The position numbers and the translations under genes are program-made. DNA of 64,000 nucleotides from Sphingobacteriia bacterium 28-36-52 (GTDB lineage: Bacteria > Bacteroidota > Bacteroidia > Chitinophagales > Chitinophagaceae): the NCBI GenBank assembly GCA_002281575.1, contig NCGN01000003.1:186001-250000 (forward strand), read 5' to 3'. The notes under the pieces are model-generated. The model had not been told where the DNA came from and did not search any database. It saw only the letters and a list, made by a program, of their open reading frames with translations. Below, in pieces: positions 60,494-64,000 of this stretch; the first letter of the stretch is position 1; the number at the start of each line of letters is the position of its first letter.

Positions 60494-60952
60494 CTACCGA
60501 ATTTTCCGAGCTGGATTTCCTGCATATACGCCCGGCTCTGTAATATCTTTAGTTACCACCGACCCTGCCCCTATGACCACTTGGTCGCAAATATGTACAG
60601 GCAGAATTGTGGCATTACTGCCAATAGAAACATGGTTGCCAATGCGTGTTGGTTGCCATTTTGTTTGATCACCTGCAGGTTTTCCTTCTGTAAATAAATC
60701 ATTGATAAACATCACGCCATGCCCAATAAAACAATCATTTCCTATGGTGACTAAACTACAAATAAAACTATGCGACTGTATTTTACATCGCTCGCCTATA
60801 TACACGTCTTTTTGAATTTCGGTGAATGGCCCAACAAAAGAGTCGTGCCCAATATGGCATTCGTAAATATTAGCAGGTCCAACAACGGTTACATTTTTTC
60901 CAAATTGAACATCTCTAACAGATGACTCAATTAAATTAAAAGTAGGTAACAT
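60494..60952 (-). CDS. Left-handed beta-helix acyltransferase (WlbB/WbpD-like)
   Basis: The 152-residue protein consists of hexapeptide repeats ([LIV]-G-x4 pattern: IGHDSFVGPFTEIQKDVYIGERCKIQSHSFI, IGNHVSIGSNATILP, VVIGAGSVVTKDI) with an exposed loop (FINDLFTEGKPAGDQTKW) and the end PGVYAGNPARKI. It matches N-acetyltransferases that act on UDP-3-amino sugars. The upstream gene is a WlbA-like dehydrogenase, so a nucleotide-3-acetamido sugar pathway is likely. The aminotransferase step (WlbC/WbpE) is not in the window. Confidence 0.85.
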   Translation of the reverse strand: MLPTFNLIESSVRDVQFGKNVTVVGPANIYECHIGHDSFVGPFTEIQKDVYIGERCKIQSHSFICSLVTIGNDCFIGHGVMFINDLFTEGKPAGDQTKWQPTRIGNHVSIGSNATILPVHICDQVVIGAGSVVTKDITEPGVYAGNPARKIR

Positions 60953-60982
60953 AGTACTTGAATTTTATTCAAGTTAATTCAA

Positions 60983-62011
60983 TTATCGTGCCTGATATAT
61001 GAGATTAATCAGGTCAATCGTGTCCTTAGCCTCTTCAATTGTTGTGTAATAAGGAGTTTGATGCAACAGGGTGTTGATTAAACTATTGTATACCTGATAA
61101 TGATTTCGCATGCTGCCTTTATACTGACCGTAATCGTTGGCTGAAAACTGCTCTTTATTGATTGTATCCAATTGTATTTGCAATATAGAAGCCAACTCAA
61201 CATCATCAACTTCAAACTCCAATATATTTAAATAAGAACCGCCAGCCTTAACAATTCCCTTCGAAGAAAAAATAGTAAGTGACCCTTCCCTATTTACAGA
61301 AGGTTCATTTACTGAGTAGTCCATGCTAGCTTTTATTCCAGACTCAAATTCCAATTGAATATGTCCTTCGTCTTCAAATTCAATTAAACCCTGGTGATTC
61401 CTGTTTTTAAATTGTCCTTCTGCAGTATTTACCTTTCCAAATAACCAACAAAGCAGGTCTATAAAATGGCTAAACTGAGTGAACAAAGTACCTCCGTCTA
61501 ATGCCATTGTTCCATGCCAACTATTTGTATAATAACTGGCCGGTCTATGCCAAAAGCAATTTATTTGAACATGATCAATATTACCCAATACTTTCTGTTG
61601 CAATAATTCATGAATCAGTTTCACAGGTGGATTGAATCGATTCTGCATGACCGAAAAAATTTGTTTTCCGGTTTGATTAGCTACTGATTGCATTTGTTGA
61701 ATGGCTGCTCCTGTAAGTGCAATGGGCTTTTCTACTAAAACATGATACCCAGCTTGCATTGCTTCAATGGCTTGTTCCGCATGCAATCCGTTGGGAGTAG
61801 CTATTACCACTACATCTAATTTTTGTACTGAAGTATATAATGCTGAACTGTTTTCAAAAAATGGAACCCCATATTGATCACCCATTTTTTTGGCTTTAGC
61901 AAGATTGGTATCAACTACTGCAACCAAAATTCCTACACGGGTTATTTGTGTAGCATGTTCTGTAGCAATATTGCCACAACCAATCAGTGCAAAATGAATA
62001 GGTGTATGCAT
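60983..62011 (-). CDS. Gfo/Idh/MocA family oxidoreductase (WlbA/WbpB-like)
   Basis: The 342-residue NAD(P)-dependent dehydrogenase has the Rossmann start FALIGCGNIATEHATQI, VVIATPNGLHAEQAIEAM, HVLVEKPIAL with the catalytic Lys, and the block SYYTNSWHGTMALDGGTLFTQFSHFIDLL, typical of WlbA/WbpB enzymes that oxidise the 3-position of UDP-N-acetylglucosaminuronic acid. It shares one base with the nucleotidyltransferase gene upstream and precedes the acetyltransferase by 30 bp. The exact sugar is inferred from neighbours. Confidence 0.85.
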   Translation of the reverse strand: MHTPIHFALIGCGNIATEHATQITRVGILVAVVDTNLAKAKKMGDQYGVPFFENSSALYTSVQKLDVVVIATPNGLHAEQAIEAMQAGYHVLVEKPIALTGAAIQQMQSVANQTGKQIFSVMQNRFNPPVKLIHELLQQKVLGNIDHVQINCFWHRPASYYTNSWHGTMALDGGTLFTQFSHFIDLLCWLFGKVNTAEGQFKNRNHQGLIEFEDEGHIQLEFESGIKASMDYSVNEPSVNREGSLTIFSSKGIVKAGGSYLNILEFEVDDVELASILQIQLDTINKEQFSANDYGQYKGSMRNHYQVYNSLINTLLHQTPYYTTIEEAKDTIDLINLIYQAR

Positions 62012-62730
62012 TAAAAAAATAAGCTGGCTGCTTTGGTTAAACTTTCAGGCTTTCCTACATCTAGTAATAATGCACCGGTATGATCAAAACAATAAATATT
62101 TTCTGTATCACATAAGTCTAGGTAAACATCTACCATCGAAAATTTTCCCTCTTGTTTTATTTTTGCAAATAGGGATTGTTGTACAACATGAATTCCACTA
62201 AATGCTCTACTATGTAAGCCACTGGTATCAAGGCCTGCAGGCTTTACTTCGCCTGTTCCTTCGTGCTTCCACCCTTTTAATTTGCTGTCGTCTCCAAACA
62301 AAAAATACCTTGAAGTTGTTCTTTGTGATACTGCCAATGTTGCCAATGCATTTGTTTCCTTGTGTTGCTGTATCATTTGGTCTAATTGCATATTCGTTAA
62401 AATATCTGCATTCATGATAACCAACTGCTCTTCATTTTTAAAAAAATGCGCTGCTTTCTTTAAACCTCCACCCGTTTCTAATACTTCATCCGTTTCGTCT
62501 GAAATGTATATGGTAGATCCCCATCCATCATTGGCTTCAATTGCATCAATTATTTGACTAGCAAAATGGTGCACATTCACTACCACTTCCTTAATTCCAT
62601 ATTGTTGTAAGTACAATATATTCCGCTCTAATAACGACTTCCCATTTACTTGGGCCAATGCCTTAGGATGCTTATCTGTCCAAGGTTTCAGCCTGCTCCC
62701 CAATCCCGCTGCAAAAATCATTGCTTTCAT
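62011..62730 (-). CDS. Nucleotidyltransferase, MurU-like (sugar-1-phosphate NDP transferase)
   Basis: The 239-residue protein has the pyrophosphorylase signature FAAGLGSRLKPWTDKHPKAL, VNVHHFASQIIDAI, the ISDETDEVLETGGGLKKA motif typical of MurU and related enzymes, and the LVIMNADIL metal site. MurU activates MurNAc-1-phosphate with UTP in peptidoglycan recycling. The neighbouring gene upstream (8 bp) is a kinase of the AmgK type fused to a RapZ-like domain, so together they may turn a free amino sugar into its UDP form. Substrate is inferred. Confidence 0.85.
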   Translation of the reverse strand: MKAMIFAAGLGSRLKPWTDKHPKALAQVNGKSLLERNILYLQQYGIKEVVVNVHHFASQIIDAIEANDGWGSTIYISDETDEVLETGGGLKKAAHFFKNEEQLVIMNADILTNMQLDQMIQQHKETNALATLAVSQRTTSRYFLFGDDSKLKGWKHEGTGEVKPAGLDTSGLHSRAFSGIHVVQQSLFAKIKQEGKFSMVDVYLDLCDTENIYCFDHTGALLLDVGKPESLTKAASLFF

Positions 62731-62738
62731 ACGATGCT

Positions 62739-64000
62739 TTATTTAACCCAATTGGCGCTATTGGTATGTGTTAAATTAACTTTCAGTTTGTATTTGTTTC
62801 TTAAGTGTCTGGCTGTTTGTTCTGCTGCATATACACTTCTGTGTTGTCCACCCGTGCAACCGAAATTGATCATCAAATTGGCGAATCCCCTGCTTAAATA
62901 TTCTTCTACTGTTATATCGATTAAATCCCAAACACTATTTAAATATTTATCCATTTTAGTTCGCTGTTCTAAAAAATCTTGCACAGGTTTGTCTTTACCT
63001 GTTAGCTTTTTATACTCATCAAATCTTCCAGGATTTAAAATACCGCGCATATCAAACATGAAGCCTCCTCCATTTTCTGTATCGTCTACGGGTATGCCAC
63101 GTTTGTAACTAAAACTATTTACTTCAATTGTTAATGGGGTGTTTTCATTGGCTTGAGGAGCAACAAACTTATTGATCATATTTTGATCTACCACTAGCTT
63201 TAACACTCTGTCGAATTCAGGTGTAACAATGCCGACTCGCTTGTGCTCAATAAAGAACTTCAGGTTCTGCAAAGCCAGTGGTATGCTCGCTAAAAAATGC
63301 GCTTTCCGCTCAAACAAGCCCCTAAATCCATAAGCACCCAATACTTGCAACAAACGAATCAATACGTAGCCATTGTATTGACTTACGAAAGTAATTCGGT
63401 CTACTGGCTCTTCTAATAATGGATCTACCTGATCCATATAATATTCCAATAAATTATCTTTCCATTCTTCACTTAATTCTGCTTTGGCCTGCCACAATAA
63501 AGAAGCCACATCATATTGCAATGCACCTTGCATACCGCCTTGGTAATCTATAAAGTGTACTTCAGCGTTTTGCACAATTATATTCCTGCTCTGGAAATCG
63601 CGGAACATAAAAAACTTATTCTGCGTTCTGGTTAAATAAGTACTGAGTGCATCAAAATCGTCTAGCATCGCCTGCTTATCGTAAGGCAATTGTAGGGTAT
63701 CTAAAAAATAATATTTGAAATACAAGAGGTCGCTCATGATGGCCTGCTTGCCAAATTCTTTTGCAGTTAAACACCAACTATAATTTAACCCTTTATGGCC
63801 CAGCACTTGCACCCTAGCCAATTGCGCCAAACTTTGCTGAAACAGTTGATAGGAATATTCGCCGTGCCCGTGGGCTTCTAATTTATTCAGTAAAGAATCG
63901 GTTCCTAAGTCTTCTTGTATATAAATCGTATTGGTTTCATTCACGCCTAAAATGGCTGGAACGGGTAAATGGGCTTGCTTAAAATGCTTGCTGAAGTATA
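62739..64000 (-). CDS. AmgK-like sugar kinase fused to RapZ C-terminal domain (5' end outside window)
   Basis: The frame stays open through the right edge of the window, so the N-terminus is missing. Two domains are visible. The first (about 270 residues) is an aminoglycoside-phosphotransferase-like kinase with YIQEDLGTDSLL, the catalytic loop FRDFQSRNIIV and the metal-binding HFIDYQGGMQGALQYDVASLLW, as in AmgK, the anomeric MurNAc/GlcNAc kinase. The second (last 130 residues) matches the RapZ C-terminal domain: FSYKRGIP, FDMRGILNPGRF, LTGKDKPVQDFLEQRT and NFGCTGGQHRSVYAAEQ. In E. coli this domain senses glucosamine-6-phosphate and binds small RNAs. The P-loop NTPase half of RapZ is absent. 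The next gene (8 bp) is MurU-like. Confidence 0.85.
   Translation of the reverse strand, partial: YFSKHFKQAHLPVPAILGVNETNTIYIQEDLGTDSLLNKLEAHGHGEYSYQLFQQSLAQLARVQVLGHKGLNYSWCLTAKEFGKQAIMSDLLYFKYYFLDTLQLPYDKQAMLDDFDALSTYLTRTQNKFFMFRDFQSRNIIVQNAEVHFIDYQGGMQGALQYDVASLLWQAKAELSEEWKDNLLEYYMDQVDPLLEEPVDRITFVSQYNGYVLIRLLQVLGAYGFRGLFERKAHFLASIPLALQNLKFFIEHKRVGIVTPEFDRVLKLVVDQNMINKFVAPQANENTPLTIEVNSFSYKRGIPVDDTENGGGFMFDMRGILNPGRFDEYKKLTGKDKPVQDFLEQRTKMDKYLNSVWDLIDITVEEYLSRGFANLMINFGCTGGQHRSVYAAEQTARHLRNKYKLKVNLTHTNSANWVK

Overview
The window comes from a Bacteroidota genome, most likely a Chitinophagales/Chitinophagaceae-type pigmented bacterium. The evidence is a complete gldK-L-M-N block of the type IX secretion/gliding machinery, proteins ending in type A T9SS sorting domains, DUF1800/DUF1501 and DUF4271 families typical of the phylum, low GC, and promoters of the Bacteroidota kind (TAnnTTTG at -7, weak TTTG at -33) in place of E. 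coli-like boxes. No insertion sequence, prophage, CRISPR array or rRNA operon was seen; the only tRNA is tRNA-Arg(CCG).

Layout. 1-9 kb: 3' part of rny, rplS, then tatA-gatA-lytic transglycosylase (overlapping genes), a YkuK-like protein, an MsbA-type ABC exporter, a membrane-anchored propeller protein with a cytoplasmic tail, and a DUF2721 protein. 8.6-13.6 kb: a small T9SS-sorted protein followed by a 1479-residue fibre-like surface protein. 13.7-21.4 kb: a TonB-dependent receptor, a DUF1800/DUF1501 pair and, divergent from it, an ECF sigma factor with a membrane protein that joins an anti-sigma-like N-terminus to a barrel-like C-terminus. 21.5-23.9 kb: lipoprotein and uvrC. 24-28.9 kb: gldKLMN. 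29-37.9 kb: hemD-like plus DUF4271, hemW, an XRE regulator, gpsA, a TolC/adaptor efflux pair and an APC permease. 37.9-42.7 kb: a cobalamin riboswitch controlling a BtuB-like receptor and cobT-cobS-phosphatase. 42.7-44.9 kb: MarC and a sodium/solute symporter. 45.0-45.3 kb: a 23-bp tandem repeat, a train of hairpins and tRNA-Arg. 45.4-54.6 kb: a carotenoid operon (sigma factor-crtI-crtB-idi-crtD-like-DUF422-crtZ-crtY-pfkB) with a CarH/LitR-type B12-binding MerR regulator just upstream. 54.6-59.2 kb: dTDP-sugar (rfbBCA) and GDP-fucose (gmd-fcl) genes. 59.3-64 kb: a DUF5009/HGSNAT-like membrane acyltransferase and an operon of a kinase/RapZ-C fusion, a MurU-like nucleotidyltransferase, a WlbA-like dehydrogenase and a left-handed beta-helix acetyltransferase.

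How the parts work together. Three themes link the genes: (i) envelope building and protein export (Tat, T9SS core with at least two T9SS cargo proteins, ABC/TolC systems, nucleotide-sugar genes); (ii) vitamin B12 supply and use, with riboswitch-controlled uptake/salvage 16 kb from a CarH-like protein that keeps the Wx9EH and ExHxxG cobalamin motifs; (iii) light-responsive carotenoid synthesis, where the CarH-like repressor probably controls the sigma factor that heads the crt operon. The items most worth following are the CarH-sigma-crt circuit with a candidate operator between the promoter boxes, the kinase/RapZ fusion next to a MurU-like enzyme, the sigma/trans-envelope anti-sigma barrel pair, and the repeat/hairpin region beside tRNA-Arg.
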